Shown here: piece after piece, positions 15,024 to 23,547 of the stretch | Position numbering within the stretch: position 1 is the first letter of the stretch | How the letters are laid out: each line of letters opens with the position of its first letter | Source: Lachnospiraceae bacterium | GTDB lineage: Bacteria; Bacillota; Clostridia; Lachnospirales; Lachnospiraceae | Reading direction: 5' to 3' | NCBI GenBank assembly: GCA_021770345.1 | Contig: JAETRD010000006.1 | Span: forward strand, 1-64,000 | DNA: 64,000 nucleotides | Translations under genes and position numbers: made by a program | The notes under the pieces: generated by a model | Databases searched by the model: none | What the model was told of the DNA's origin: nothing | The model's input: the letters and a program-made list of their open reading frames with translations, nothing else

Positions 15024-15797
15024 ATGATAAGAGCGATTTTAAACGGATGCAACGGAAAAATGGGACAGGTGATCACGCAGATCTGTGCGGAGGATCCGCA
15101 GATCGAGATTGCGGCGGGCGTGGATGTCTTTGACAGCGCAAAAAACGGTTATCCGGTGTTTGCCAATATTTCTTCCTGCGACGTGCCGGCGGATGTGATT
15201 ATCGATTTTTCCAATGCGAAGGCGGTGGACGATCTGCTGGTGTATGCCGCGGACAAACGGCTTCCGGTCGTACTGTGCACGACCGGGCTGTCGGAGGAAC
15301 AGCTGGTGCGTGTGGAAGAGACGGCGGAAAAGACGGCGGTCTTAAAATCGGCAAATATGTCGCTGGGCATCAATATGCTGCTTGAGCTGCTGAAACAGGC
15401 GGCCGCAGTGCTTGCGCCGGCGGGATTTGACATCGAGATTGTGGAAAAGCATCACAATCAGAAATTAGATGCGCCCAGCGGAACCGCGCTTGCGCTGGCG
15501 GATGCCATGAACGAGGTGTTTGGCGGGGACTATGCATATAAGTATGACAGAAGCGGCGAGCGCAAAAAGAGAGAAAAGAGCGAGATCGGAATTTCGGCCG
15601 TGCGGGGCGGCAGCATAGTGGGACAGCACGAGGTATTGTTTGCGGGGCTTGACGAGGTGATCACGTTTGAGCACACGGCATATTCGCGGAGCGTCTTTGC
15701 AAAAGGGGCGGTAGAAGCGGCGAAATTCCTTGCGGGCAGGCCGGCAGGGCGCTACGATATGCGGGATGTTATTGCGCAAACACAGCGAGCAGAGTAA
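15024..15797 (+). CDS. dapB: 4-hydroxy-tetrahydrodipicolinate reductase
   Basis: This 257-residue NAD(P)H-dependent reductase catalyses the second diaminopimelate step. The start at ATG 15024 is chosen because the nucleotide-binding motif LNGCNGKMGQVI follows at once and GAAAGGAC lies upstream. Other marks are CTTGLSEEQL, SANMSLGINML and the substrate/catalytic motif EKHHNQKLDAPSGTALA near residue 150. The C-terminal GGSIVGQHEVLF and FEHTAYSR are also typical. It lies downstream of dapA in the same direction and probably depends partly on the same riboswitch-controlled promoter. Confidence 0.96.
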   Translation: MIRAILNGCNGKMGQVITQICAEDPQIEIAAGVDVFDSAKNGYPVFANISSCDVPADVIIDFSNAKAVDDLLVYAADKRLPVVLCTTGLSEEQLVRVEETAEKTAVLKSANMSLGINMLLELLKQAAAVLAPAGFDIEIVEKHHNQKLDAPSGTALALADAMNEVFGGDYAYKYDRSGERKKREKSEIGISAVRGGSIVGQHEVLFAGLDEVITFEHTAYSRSVFAKGAVEAAKFLAGRPAGRYDMRDVIAQTQRAE

Positions 15798-15872
15798 GAA
15801 AAGGTGGCGGGCTTTCCGCGGATATGATAGAATCTAAGTCAGAACAGATGCATTGGGAGGGGGACGGGACAT

Positions 15873-17831
15873 ATGGATAAAACGGATCTTCGCTATCTGA
15901 AAAGTTTATCGAACCAGTATCCGACGGTTGCGTCGGCGGCGACGGAGATTGTCAATCTGCAGGCGATTTTAAGCCTGCCCAAAGCGACGGAGCATTTTAT
16001 CACGGATATTCACGGGGAATACGATCAGTTCCAGCATATCATGCGCAACGGCTCCGGCGCCATCAGGCGCAAAATAGAGGATGAGTTCGGCAATGCCATC
16101 AGCGCCGTCGAGAAAAAGGCGATCGCCACGCTGATTTATTATCCGGAGCAGAAGATGAAGCAGGTGCTGAAAAAGGAGGAGAACCTCGAGGACTGGTACA
16201 AGGTGACGCTGTACCGGCTGATCCGCATCTGCAAGAGCGCCTCCTCAAAATATACCCGGTCAAAGGTGCGCAAGGCCCTGCCGAAGGATTTCTCCTATGT
16301 CATTGAGGAGCTTCTGACCGGGCGTCCCGACGTCTCGGACCAGGAAGCCTACTACAATGAGATCATCCGCTCGGTCATCCGCACCGGGCGGGCCAGCGAG
16401 CTTGTCGTGGCATTCTGCAATTTAATCCGGCGGCTGGTGGTGGATCACCTGCATGTCGTCGGGGATATTTTCGATCGTGGTCCTTATCCGAATCTGGTGA
16501 TGGACACGCTGATGCAGCATCACTCGGTCGATATTCAGTGGGGCAACCACGATGTGTACTGGATGGGGGCGGCGGCCGGAAGCGCGGCCTGCATCTGCAA
16601 TGTGATCCGTATTTCCGCGAAGTACGGCAATCTGAACCTTCTCGAGGACAGCTACGGCATCAATCTTGTACCCTTAGCGCGGCTTGCGATGAGCTGCTAC
16701 GACAAGGACAACTGCAGCTGTTTTAAGCTCGATTACAGAGAGTCCGAATACGATGTCCGGGATGCGATGTTAGACGAGAAAATGCACAAGGCGATTACCG
16801 TGATGCAGTTTAAACTCGAGGGACAGGTGATTATGAACCATCCGGAATTTGAGATGGAGAACCGGCTGCTGCTCGATAAGATTGATATCAAAAAGGGAAC
16901 CGTGACGGTGGAGAATACGGAGTACCCGCTGCGCGACACCCATTTTCCGACGGTTGACTGGGAGCATCCCTATGAGCTGTCCCCGGAGGAGGCCGATGTC
17001 ATGGACCGCCTGACACAGGCGTTTCTAAACTGCGAAAAGCTGCAGAAGCAGGTGCGTTTCCTGTTCACGCAGGGCAGCCTGTACAAGGTGTACAACGGCA
17101 ATCTGCTCTATCATGGCTGCGTGCCGATGAATGAGGACGGCAGTTTTACGCGCGTCAATATCTACGGGAACATGTATGAGGGGAAGGCTCTGTACGACGT
17201 GCTTGAAAATTACGCCAGAAAGGGCTATTACGCGATCGACCCGGAAGAAAAGAAAAAGGGACAGGACATTCTGTGGTTTATCTGGGAAAACCAAAATTCG
17301 CCGGTGTTTGGAAAAGGCAAGATGACCACGTTCGAGCGCTATTTTATTGCGGATAAAAAAACGCACGAAGAGCCGAAGAATCCGTATTACCGGCTGCTTG
17401 AGCAGGAGGAGGTCGTAAACCGGATTCTGGCGGAATTCGGGCTCTCGGGCGCCGAGGCGCATATCATCAACGGCCATATCCCGGTGGAGGCAAAGCGCGG
17501 GGAGTCTCCGGTGAAATGCGGCGGCAAACTGCTGATTATCGACGGCGGCTTCTCGAAATGCTATCAGTCAAAGACTGGTATTGCGGGCTACACGCTGATT
17601 TACAATTCTTACGGTCTGGTACTCGCAGCGCATGAGCCGTTCGAGTCCGTGGAGAAGGCGGTGCAGGAGGGGAGCGATATCGTTTCCCACACGACGCTGG
17701 TGCAGCATGTCGTCAAGCGCAAGACGGTCGCGGACACGGATATCGGAAGGGAGCTTTGCACTTCGATCATGGATCTGGAGAATCTTCTTGTGGCGTACCG
17801 GGAGGGTGTGCTTGTAGAGAAAATCGGCTGA
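15873..17831 (+). CDS. fbp: Fructose-1,6-bisphosphatase, class III
   Basis: This 652-residue enzyme hydrolyses fructose-1,6-bisphosphate to fructose-6-phosphate in gluconeogenesis. It belongs to the large Firmicutes class III with a calcineurin-like metallophosphatase core. Visible metal motifs are DIHGEYDQFQH (near 45), VGDIFDRGPYPN (near 195), QWGNHDVYWMGA (near 222) and INGHIPVEAKRGES (near 535), and IIDGGFSKCYQ follows. GGGAGGGGGACGGGA precedes the start. It is 75 bases after dapB and 15 bases before nfo. Confidence 0.97.
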   Translation: MDKTDLRYLKSLSNQYPTVASAATEIVNLQAILSLPKATEHFITDIHGEYDQFQHIMRNGSGAIRRKIEDEFGNAISAVEKKAIATLIYYPEQKMKQVLKKEENLEDWYKVTLYRLIRICKSASSKYTRSKVRKALPKDFSYVIEELLTGRPDVSDQEAYYNEIIRSVIRTGRASELVVAFCNLIRRLVVDHLHVVGDIFDRGPYPNLVMDTLMQHHSVDIQWGNHDVYWMGAAAGSAACICNVIRISAKYGNLNLLEDSYGINLVPLARLAMSCYDKDNCSCFKLDYRESEYDVRDAMLDEKMHKAITVMQFKLEGQVIMNHPEFEMENRLLLDKIDIKKGTVTVENTEYPLRDTHFPTVDWEHPYELSPEEADVMDRLTQAFLNCEKLQKQVRFLFTQGSLYKVYNGNLLYHGCVPMNEDGSFTRVNIYGNMYEGKALYDVLENYARKGYYAIDPEEKKKGQDILWFIWENQNSPVFGKGKMTTFERYFIADKKTHEEPKNPYYRLLEQEEVVNRILAEFGLSGAEAHIINGHIPVEAKRGESPVKCGGKLLIIDGGFSKCYQSKTGIAGYTLIYNSYGLVLAAHEPFESVEKAVQEGSDIVSHTTLVQHVVKRKTVADTDIGRELCTSIMDLENLLVAYREGVLVEKIG

Positions 17832-17846
17832 TACGGAGGGAGCGTT

Positions 17847-18671
17847 ATGTATATAGGAAATCATCTGTCGGCGTCAAAGGGTTACGCTGCGATGGGGAGG
17901 GCGGCGGTAAAGCTCGGAGCCAATACCTTTGCGTTTTTTACGAGAAATCCAAGGGGCGGGAAGGCGAAGGAGATTGACGCCGCGGATGTGGAAGCATATC
18001 TTCGGATTGCAGAGGAGCAGCAGTTCGGGACGCTGGTGGCGCACGCGCCCTACACGATGAATCTGTGTGCGGCGAAGGAGGACGTCCGGAATTTTTCAAG
18101 AGAGATATTTGCCGACGATCTGCGGCGTATGGAATATACGCCGGGAAATTATTATAATTTTCACCCTGGCGCTCATGTGGGACAGGGAGCAGAGGAGGGC
18201 ATACGACTGATTGCGGAGGCGATAAACGAGGCGCTTTGGGCGGAGCAGACGACGACGGTGCTCTTAGAGACAATGGCGGGAAAGGGAACCGAGGTCGGGA
18301 GAACATTCGAGGAGCTGTCCGCCGTCATGGAGAGGGTGACGCTTTCGGATAAGCTTGGGGTCTGCTTTGACACCTGTCATGTCTGGGATGCCGGTTATGA
18401 CATCGCAAACCGTCTGGATGAAGTGCTCGAAGAATTTGACCGCGTGATCGGATTGGAGCGCCTGCGTGCGGTGCATTTTAACGATAGCATGAATCCGTGC
18501 GGCGCGCATAAAGACCGGCATGCAAAGATCGGCGAAGGCTGTATCGGCATGGATGCGCTGCGCCGGGTGGCGCTCCATCCGCTGCTTGCCGGAAAGCCGT
18601 TTATTCTCGAGACGCCGAATGACGATGAGGGATACCGGAGGGAAATTGCGCTGGTGCGCAGCTGGGAATAA
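17847..18671 (+). CDS. nfo: Endonuclease IV (AP endonuclease)
   Basis: This 274-residue TIM-barrel repair enzyme nicks DNA 5' to abasic sites using three zinc ions. Typical motifs are IGNHLSASKGY at the start, NTFAFFTRNPRG, HAPYTMNL, NFHPGAHVGQG, LLETMAGKGTEVG, CFDTCHVWDAGYD, HFNDSMNPCGAHKDRHAKIG and ILETPND. These cover most of the known metal ligands (His, Glu, Asp). GGAGGGAGCG lies before the ATG. It starts 15 bases after fbp, so the two are probably co-transcribed. Confidence 0.97.
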   Translation: MYIGNHLSASKGYAAMGRAAVKLGANTFAFFTRNPRGGKAKEIDAADVEAYLRIAEEQQFGTLVAHAPYTMNLCAAKEDVRNFSREIFADDLRRMEYTPGNYYNFHPGAHVGQGAEEGIRLIAEAINEALWAEQTTTVLLETMAGKGTEVGRTFEELSAVMERVTLSDKLGVCFDTCHVWDAGYDIANRLDEVLEEFDRVIGLERLRAVHFNDSMNPCGAHKDRHAKIGEGCIGMDALRRVALHPLLAGKPFILETPNDDEGYRREIALVRSWE

Positions 18672-18743
18672 ACCGCTTGCCATTCAGCCGGGAAGCAGCC
18701 GGCTGAACGGTAATATGAGCCGTGACAGGCAGCGATATTTTAT

Positions 18744-18772
18744 TTGCATTTCCCGCGCAGGTGTGTTATACT
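18744..18772 (+). promoter_or_regulatory. Promoter of BTAD-regulator operon
   Basis: TTGCAT (18744-18749), a 17-base spacer and TATACT (18767-18772) make a good promoter. Transcription would begin near 18779, run about 40 bases, then meet the hairpin terminator at 18817 before the gene. Confidence 0.65.
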
Positions 18773-18816
18773 TGGCAATACATGAATGCGGAGTTATTTT
18801 CGTGCTTATGAGATTC

Positions 18817-18846
18817 AGGCAGGTGAGCCATCACCTGCCTTTTTTT
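18817..18846 (+). terminator. Leader terminator (attenuator) before BTAD regulator
   Basis: AGGCAGGTGA (18817-18826) pairs perfectly with TCACCTGCCT (18831-18840), then TTTTTT (18841-18846). The hairpin lies between a good promoter and the start of the regulator gene, whose ribosome site begins right after the T-tract. As drawn, most transcripts would stop here, so some antitermination signal is expected. Confidence 0.8.
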
Positions 18847-18866
18847 GAAAGGAAATGTGGGGAAGG

Positions 18867-20153
18867 ATGAACGGGAAAAGCTTAAAAGTGACGATGCTTG
18901 GAAACTTTTCTATGGAGTACGACGGAGAGACCATCCGCTTTGAGCGGAACAATGCAACAAAAGCGAATCAGCTGCTGCAGATTCTGCTGTGCTACCGGAA
19001 CGGGATTGCCAGGGAGCTGCTGATTCAGAAGCTGTTTGGAACGGAGGAGATTGCCGATGCGTCAAACAGCCTGCGCGCGGTTGTTTTTCGACTGCGCAGG
19101 CTGTTTGAGCAGTCTGGCGTTCTGGACGAAAAGGCGATACGGGTCCGCCAGGGAATGTATTACTTTTCACCGGAGGCGGAGGTTGACTGCGATATCTATC
19201 GTTTTGAGGAGCTGGTATCGGAAGCGCTGGCAAAGACGGCGGAGCTCGAGCGTTATGAGCTGTTGAAACAATGCTGCGAGAGTTATAAGGGACCTTTTCT
19301 GCCGATGCTTGGCAGCTGCGAATGGACGATTGCATGGAATATTAAATACAAAAATATGTATTTTGACTGTGTGAGAAAGGTCTGTGCGATAAGCCGCAAA
19401 TACGGGGATTACGAGACCATGCTGAGAGTCTCGGAACAGGCGGCTGCACTCTATCCGTTCGACGAATGGCAGAGTGGCCAGATGGAAGCGCTTGTCGCAC
19501 TCGGGAGAGTGCGGGAGGCGTCAAAACTGTACGAGGAGACAGGCAGATTCATGTTTGAGGAACTTGGCGTGAGCCTGCCGGCGCAGATGACCGAACAGAT
19601 GAGGGAGCTCGGAAAACAGGTTCAGAATCACACGGATACGATGGAGGACGTCATAAAAAATCTGCGGGAGGCGGAGGAGATACAAGGGGCGTTTTTCTGT
19701 GCGTACCCCAATTTTGTCGAGAGTTACCGGCTGGTGAAGCGTGTGATTGAGCGCACCGGGCAGTCGGCGTGGCTTCTGCTCTGTACGATAACGGACGGCA
19801 GGGGGTATGCGCTGGAGGGCGGCGACCGCCTGGAACTGCTGGCACAGGAAGTGGATGTGGCCATCCGGCAGGCGCTTCGGCGCGGCGATATGTATACGAG
19901 GTACAGCGCAAACCAGTACCTGGCGCTTATGATGGAGTTAAAGCAGGAGGACTGTCGGATTGTGGTGGAACGCATCAATGCCTGTATGGAGCGCAAGTCC
20001 AGGAAAAATTATCTGTCGTACCACATTGCACCGATAAACACCGTGCTTGGGGAAGCGGCTCTGTGTTACGATGTTTGGAAGAATACCTGGAGCGATCTGA
20101 CGCTTTCTCAAATCAATGGCACGGAGGTGAGACGGGATGGGGATTCCGAGTGA
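18867..20153 (+). CDS. BTAD/SARP-like transcriptional regulator
   Basis: This 428-residue protein starts at ATG 18867; an in-frame ATG at 18855 is less well spaced. The N-terminal winged helix (about 1-95) begins with KSLKVTMLGNFSMEYDGETI and includes NSLRAVVFRLRRLFEQ. A bacterial transcriptional activator (BTAD) TPR-like domain follows (about 95-245; SLPAQMTEQMRELG closes it). The C-terminal 170 residues have no recognised family and could be a signal-sensing domain. The arrangement matches SARP-like regulators that lack an NTPase. Its last 17 bases overlap the next gene, which starts after GGAGGTGA inside this gene, so translation is coupled. Its own leader carries a terminator. The target genes are not obvious. 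Confidence 0.85.
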   Translation: MNGKSLKVTMLGNFSMEYDGETIRFERNNATKANQLLQILLCYRNGIARELLIQKLFGTEEIADASNSLRAVVFRLRRLFEQSGVLDEKAIRVRQGMYYFSPEAEVDCDIYRFEELVSEALAKTAELERYELLKQCCESYKGPFLPMLGSCEWTIAWNIKYKNMYFDCVRKVCAISRKYGDYETMLRVSEQAAALYPFDEWQSGQMEALVALGRVREASKLYEETGRFMFEELGVSLPAQMTEQMRELGKQVQNHTDTMEDVIKNLREAEEIQGAFFCAYPNFVESYRLVKRVIERTGQSAWLLLCTITDGRGYALEGGDRLELLAQEVDVAIRQALRRGDMYTRYSANQYLALMMELKQEDCRIVVERINACMERKSRKNYLSYHIAPINTVLGEAALCYDVWKNTWSDLTLSQINGTEVRRDGDSE

Positions 20154-20652
20154 GATAAAATCGGTGCCGAATGTGGCGGCCGTCTGTGTGGACGCAAGTC
20201 TGCCATGGAAAATAGAGGGGCGCATCTATCACCGCTACAGGGAAGAGCCGATGTATTTTTCGGATGTGATGCCTGTCTTACAGGAACTCGATGCGCTCTG
20301 CGATAAGATTTTCTACCCGCAGGCGACAGTTCGGCCGCGGACGTTCGGGAAGCTGCAGAGAGTGGTGCAAAGCAGGCAGAAAGCGGCGCCGGTGACGGAA
20401 GCGCCCGCAGTCCTGGAAAAAAGGGGAAAGCAGGCGACATTTTGTGTGGCGATTACCTCGCGGGCGAACGCCAGCTGGCAGGGCAAGGTATACTGGGCGG
20501 AGCAGGAGCGGATGGAAAGCTTTTGCAGCGAGCGGGAACTGTTGGTTCTGATACTGCGGGCGGTAGAGCGCACGGGAGCAGACATCGAAAAGGAGGACTG
20601 CGATGGACGACAAGAGGAAAGCAACGTTTCTGGTACATGTGACCCAGTGTGA
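20137..20652 (+). CDS. Two-copy WQG-domain protein of unknown function
   Basis: This 171-residue protein starts after GGAGGTGA inside the regulator gene. It seems to hold two copies of one small domain. Residues about 11-60 (VAAVCVDASLPWKIEGRIYH, later FSDVMPVLQELDAL) and about 93-150 (ATFCVAITSRANASWQGKVY, later FCSERELLVLILRAV) share the pattern strand, W-x-G-x-V/I, F-S-x-x-E/P-L. The next gene encodes a third copy. No known family or catalytic residue is recognised. Tight coupling to the BTAD regulator suggests a ligand-binding or anti-regulator role, but that is only inference. Confidence 0.8.
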   Translation: MGIPSEIKSVPNVAAVCVDASLPWKIEGRIYHRYREEPMYFSDVMPVLQELDALCDKIFYPQATVRPRTFGKLQRVVQSRQKAAPVTEAPAVLEKRGKQATFCVAITSRANASWQGKVYWAEQERMESFCSERELLVLILRAVERTGADIEKEDCDGRQEESNVSGTCDPV

Positions 20653-20791
20653 AAATGCAGGCTGGCAGGGACAGGTCACATGGCTGGACGAGAATGTCAC
20701 GAGAAATTTTCGGAGCGTTCTGGAACTGATGAAGCTGATGGACGGCGTTCTGCATGAAAGCGATGAGGAGATTTCCGGACAGAGCGGGTGA
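20603..20791 (+). CDS. Single-copy WQG-domain small protein
   Basis: This 62-residue protein starts at ATG 20603 with AAAGGAGG at good spacing. It overlaps the previous gene by 50 bases in another frame. KATFLVHVTQCENAGWQGQV followed by TWLDENVTRNFRSVLELMKL aligns with the second half of the preceding protein (identical ATF, NA, WQG and EL positions). It ends in an acidic tail. It is the third gene of the BTAD operon. Its function is unknown. Confidence 0.8.
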   Translation: MDDKRKATFLVHVTQCENAGWQGQVTWLDENVTRNFRSVLELMKLMDGVLHESDEEISGQSG

Positions 20792-20808
20792 TGCCGATTG
20801 AAATATTG

Positions 20809-20837
20809 TTGACATGGAAACAAAAATGCGATAAAGT
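20809..20837 (+). promoter_or_regulatory. Promoter of MarR gene
   Basis: TTGACA (20809-20814), a 17-base spacer and TAAAGT (20832-20837) lie 34 bases before the MarR-type gene. Confidence 0.6.
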
Positions 20838-20870
20838 AGAGAATGTAACAGGCGGAGAAAAGGAGACGGC

Positions 20871-21335
20871 ATGAAGGAACAGGAGCTTTTACTGAAAGAG
20901 CTTGCGCTTATGTTAGAGCGGCAGGACATGCTCTCTAAACTGACGGAAAGCCAGTGTCTGGATGCGTACGGGTATTCGGAGACTCACTGCATTGATTATA
21001 TCGGACGGCTCGAGCTCCCGAATGTCACGAAGGTGGCGGAGCATATGGGTATGACAAGAGGCGCCATCAGCAAGATGACAAAGAAGCTTCTGGCAAAAGG
21101 GCTGATTGAAAAGTATACGTTGGAGACAAACCGGAAGGAGATATATTTTCGGCTGACAGAGGAGGGAAAGCTGCTGTTTGAGGAGCATGCCAAACGCCAC
21201 AGACTCTGGGAAAAGCGTGACAGGAACTTTCTGTCGCGCTACTCGAAAGAGGAGGTTGGGACGGTGTACCGGTTTATGCGCGAGTACAACGGCTATCTGG
21301 AGGGGCAGATTGCGGAGCTCGCAGATCCGAAATAA
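20871..21335 (+). CDS. MarR-family transcriptional regulator
   Basis: This 154-residue winged-helix repressor has a recognition region containing VTKVAEHMGMTRGAISKMTK and the wing LIEKYTLETNRKEIYFRLTE. These are typical of MarR, which binds DNA as a dimer and releases it on binding small phenolic or oxidative ligands. AAAGGAGACGGC precedes the ATG, and a vegetative promoter lies upstream. It stands alone and converges with the transglycosylase gene. The ligand and targets cannot be told. Confidence 0.9.
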   Translation: MKEQELLLKELALMLERQDMLSKLTESQCLDAYGYSETHCIDYIGRLELPNVTKVAEHMGMTRGAISKMTKKLLAKGLIEKYTLETNRKEIYFRLTEEGKLLFEEHAKRHRLWEKRDRNFLSRYSKEEVGTVYRFMREYNGYLEGQIAELADPK

Positions 21336-21376
21336 CGGACGGATTCACAGTGTGCGCTCTGCCCCGGGCGGACGTT

Positions 21377-22327
21377 TTACGGCAGTTCGCCGTTTATGAC
21401 TTTAACGGAAAATGCACGCGGCGCGTTCTCCGCCTCCGCGGCAGGCTTGCTCTCCGCGGAATCGCCGGTACCGGAAGTATTGCCGGAGCCGTCGGAACCG
21501 GAAGACGCAGCGCTGCCGGAGCCGGAAGTATCTCCGGAAACCGTGGAGCCGCCGTCGTCGGTCTTTAAGGTCTGGATGAGATTTGCCAGAGCGTCTAAAG
21601 TGTCATTGCTTACACCGCCGGCCAGCAGGTTTGCGATTGTCTGGCCGAGCGCTGCGTAATCGGAGGAGGTGTTGTTCCATGTGCCGGAAGTATTGCCGGA
21701 AAAATCCATGGAAACGCCGTTCTCGAGATAGGAGAGCACCTTTTTGACATAGTTTTGTGTCTCGGAGAAGGGCGGAATGCCGCCGTATTTGTCCACGTTG
21801 GCGCTGCCGGCGTTGTAGGCGGCGAGAGCCAGCGAGATATTGCCGGAATATTTCTGCAGCAGCTGTGCAATATATTTTGCGCCGCCCATGATATTCTGGT
21901 ACGCGTCGCGGCAGTCGGTGACGCCCATCGCTGCGGCGGTCGCAGGCATCAGCTGCATGATACCGACGGCTCCGGCGGAGCTCACGGCATCGGCGTTAAA
22001 GTTCGATTCCGCCTTGGCAATGGACTGCAGCAGATTTACCGAGACGCCGAAGGTGTTGGCTGCCTCCTCAAAAATAGAGGAGAGATCCGCCGGAGCCGCA
22101 GCGCCTGTGGATGCCATGGCACCAGCGGATGCCGCAGTAGTGTTCGACTGCGCATAAGATTCCGCGGCCTGACCGAGCACATCGGAAAAACTGGTCCCGG
22201 AAGTCTCCGCGGTCTGGGTCTGCGCCGCTTCCTGCGCGCGGATTGCCTCCTGTGCGCGCTCCGCGGCCTGCGCCCGAACGGAATCCACCAGGGCCTGGTC
22301 AAAATAATTCAGAATCGTGATACTCAT
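21377..22327 (-). CDS. Lytic transglycosylase (SLT domain) without signal peptide
   Basis: This 316-residue protein starts at the reverse-strand ATG 22327, with GGAGGAGAT at good spacing; an upstream in-frame ATG lacks one. An Ala/Gln-rich N-terminal coiled region (about 15-105) precedes an SLT domain (about 110-225): AKAESNFNADAVSSAGAVGI (catalytic Glu), QLMPATAAAMGV, NIMGGAKYIAQLL and ALAAYNAG. The tail is Gly/Ser-rich, with Thr and Asp, and of low complexity. It would cleave the MurNAc-GlcNAc bond with anhydro-product formation. There is no N-terminal signal sequence, so export through a flagellar or other specialised route, or action at lysis, is likely. The chemoreceptor at 5090 would fit a motile cell. 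Confidence 0.9.
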   Translation of the reverse strand: MSITILNYFDQALVDSVRAQAAERAQEAIRAQEAAQTQTAETSGTSFSDVLGQAAESYAQSNTTAASAGAMASTGAAAPADLSSIFEEAANTFGVSVNLLQSIAKAESNFNADAVSSAGAVGIMQLMPATAAAMGVTDCRDAYQNIMGGAKYIAQLLQKYSGNISLALAAYNAGSANVDKYGGIPPFSETQNYVKKVLSYLENGVSMDFSGNTSGTWNNTSSDYAALGQTIANLLAGGVSNDTLDALANLIQTLKTDDGGSTVSGDTSGSGSAASSGSDGSGNTSGTGDSAESKPAAEAENAPRAFSVKVINGELP

Positions 22328-22411
22328 GGAAATATCTCCTCCGTGACTGACAATAAATAATAACGTATTATTCAAATTATAACATAGGATGTTCAAATAG
22401 GAAAGAATAAA

Positions 22412-23173
22412 ATGCGAAGCGACGAGACAAGATTAAAAAGCTACGGAAAGGCTTTTCGGGCTGCGTTCCCGTACACGATACCAGTCATGACGGGCTATCT
22501 GTTTATCGGAATGGCCTTTGGCGTTATGATTCAGGAAAAAGGTTACAATTTTTTGTGGGCGATGTTTATGAGCCTGGTCTGTTATGCGGGGAGCGGACAG
22601 TATCTTGCGGTCACGTTTTTTGTGCCGGGAATCCGCCTTACCCACATGATTTTTATGGAATTTATGCTCAATATCCGCCATATTTTTTATGGATTGTCTC
22701 TGCTCGAGCGCTTCGGCAGAATGGGAAAGAAGCGTCTTTACATGATTTTTTCGCTGACGGACGAGACGTACTCCCTGTTTTTTATCACGAAAGTGCCGCC
22801 GGATGTCAGGGAGGATCAATTTCTTTTTGCGATCGCGGTGCTTGACCATGCGTACTGGATTCTCGGGTCAGGCATCGGGGCGGTCGCGGGCACGCTGATC
22901 CCGTTTGACGCGGCGGGGATTGATTTTGCGATGACGGCGTTGTTTACGGTGATTATGGTGGAGCAGTGGACGGAGAAAAAGAACCGTCCCTGCGTGATTC
23001 TGGGGCTTTCCTGCGGGCTTGTCTGTCTGCTGGTTTTCGGCCCCGACGGGTTTATTCTTCCGACGATGTGCTGCATTATGGCGGCGCTTTTGCTGGGGCG
23101 CGGGCAGTTCGATTCCGTTGCGGCAAAACAGGAGGAAGTGCGGATGAGGGAGGCGGAACAACATGGCAATTAG
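22412..23173 (+). CDS. azlC: Branched-chain amino-acid exporter large subunit AzlC
   Basis: This 253-residue polytopic protein has about six hydrophobic segments. AFPYTIPVMTGYLFIGMAFG, LVCYAGSGQYLAV and EFMLNIRHIFYGLSL are hallmark AzlC motifs. With AzlD it forms a permease exporting leucine analogues and probably branched-chain amino acids (related to YgaZH/BrnFE). GGAAAGAATAAA is the ribosome site. The stop overlaps azlD by 11 bases. It is divergent from the transglycosylase gene, with 84 bases between them. Confidence 0.93.
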   Translation: MRSDETRLKSYGKAFRAAFPYTIPVMTGYLFIGMAFGVMIQEKGYNFLWAMFMSLVCYAGSGQYLAVTFFVPGIRLTHMIFMEFMLNIRHIFYGLSLLERFGRMGKKRLYMIFSLTDETYSLFFITKVPPDVREDQFLFAIAVLDHAYWILGSGIGAVAGTLIPFDAAGIDFAMTALFTVIMVEQWTEKKNRPCVILGLSCGLVCLLVFGPDGFILPTMCCIMAALLLGRGQFDSVAAKQEEVRMREAEQHGN

Positions 23174-23495
23174 TGTGGGACGTTCGCTTGTGATCGTTTT
23201 TACGGTGGGTGCAACAATCTTTCTGACGCGGCTGATCCCGTTTCTCTTTTTCCCGAAGGGGAGAGAGATCCCGCAGGTGATACAATACCTCGGAAGAGTG
23301 CTGCCGCCAGCGGTGATCGGGATGCTGGTCATCTACTGCTTAAAAGGTGTCAGCGTCACGACGTATCCGTTCGGGCTGCCGGAGTTTATCGCCGTCGGTG
23401 CAGTCATTCTGCTTCATGTGTGGAAGCGGAACAATCTGCTCAGCATCGGCGTGGGCACGGTGCTTTATATGTTTCTGATACAGGTTGTAATCTGA
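23163..23495 (+). CDS. azlD: Branched-chain amino-acid exporter small subunit AzlD
   Basis: This 110-residue protein has four hydrophobic segments. TVGATIFLTRLIPFLFF, a short charged loop and GRVLPPAVIGMLVIYCLKGV match AzlD. It starts inside the last codons of azlC, so translation is coupled and a fixed subunit ratio is expected. GGAGGCGGAACAAC lies upstream of the ATG. Confidence 0.92.
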   Translation: MAISVGRSLVIVFTVGATIFLTRLIPFLFFPKGREIPQVIQYLGRVLPPAVIGMLVIYCLKGVSVTTYPFGLPEFIAVGAVILLHVWKRNNLLSIGVGTVLYMFLIQVVI

Positions 23496-23547
23496 ATAAA
23501 TTTACAGGACTGCAGACCTGTGCGCTGCGGTCAATATGGAGGTAACA

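Noticed and set aside
18782-18811. Nine-codon leader peptide (MNAELFSCL) before the attenuator
   Set aside because: The ATG would lie only a few bases from the predicted transcript start, with no ribosome site and no run of regulatory codons.
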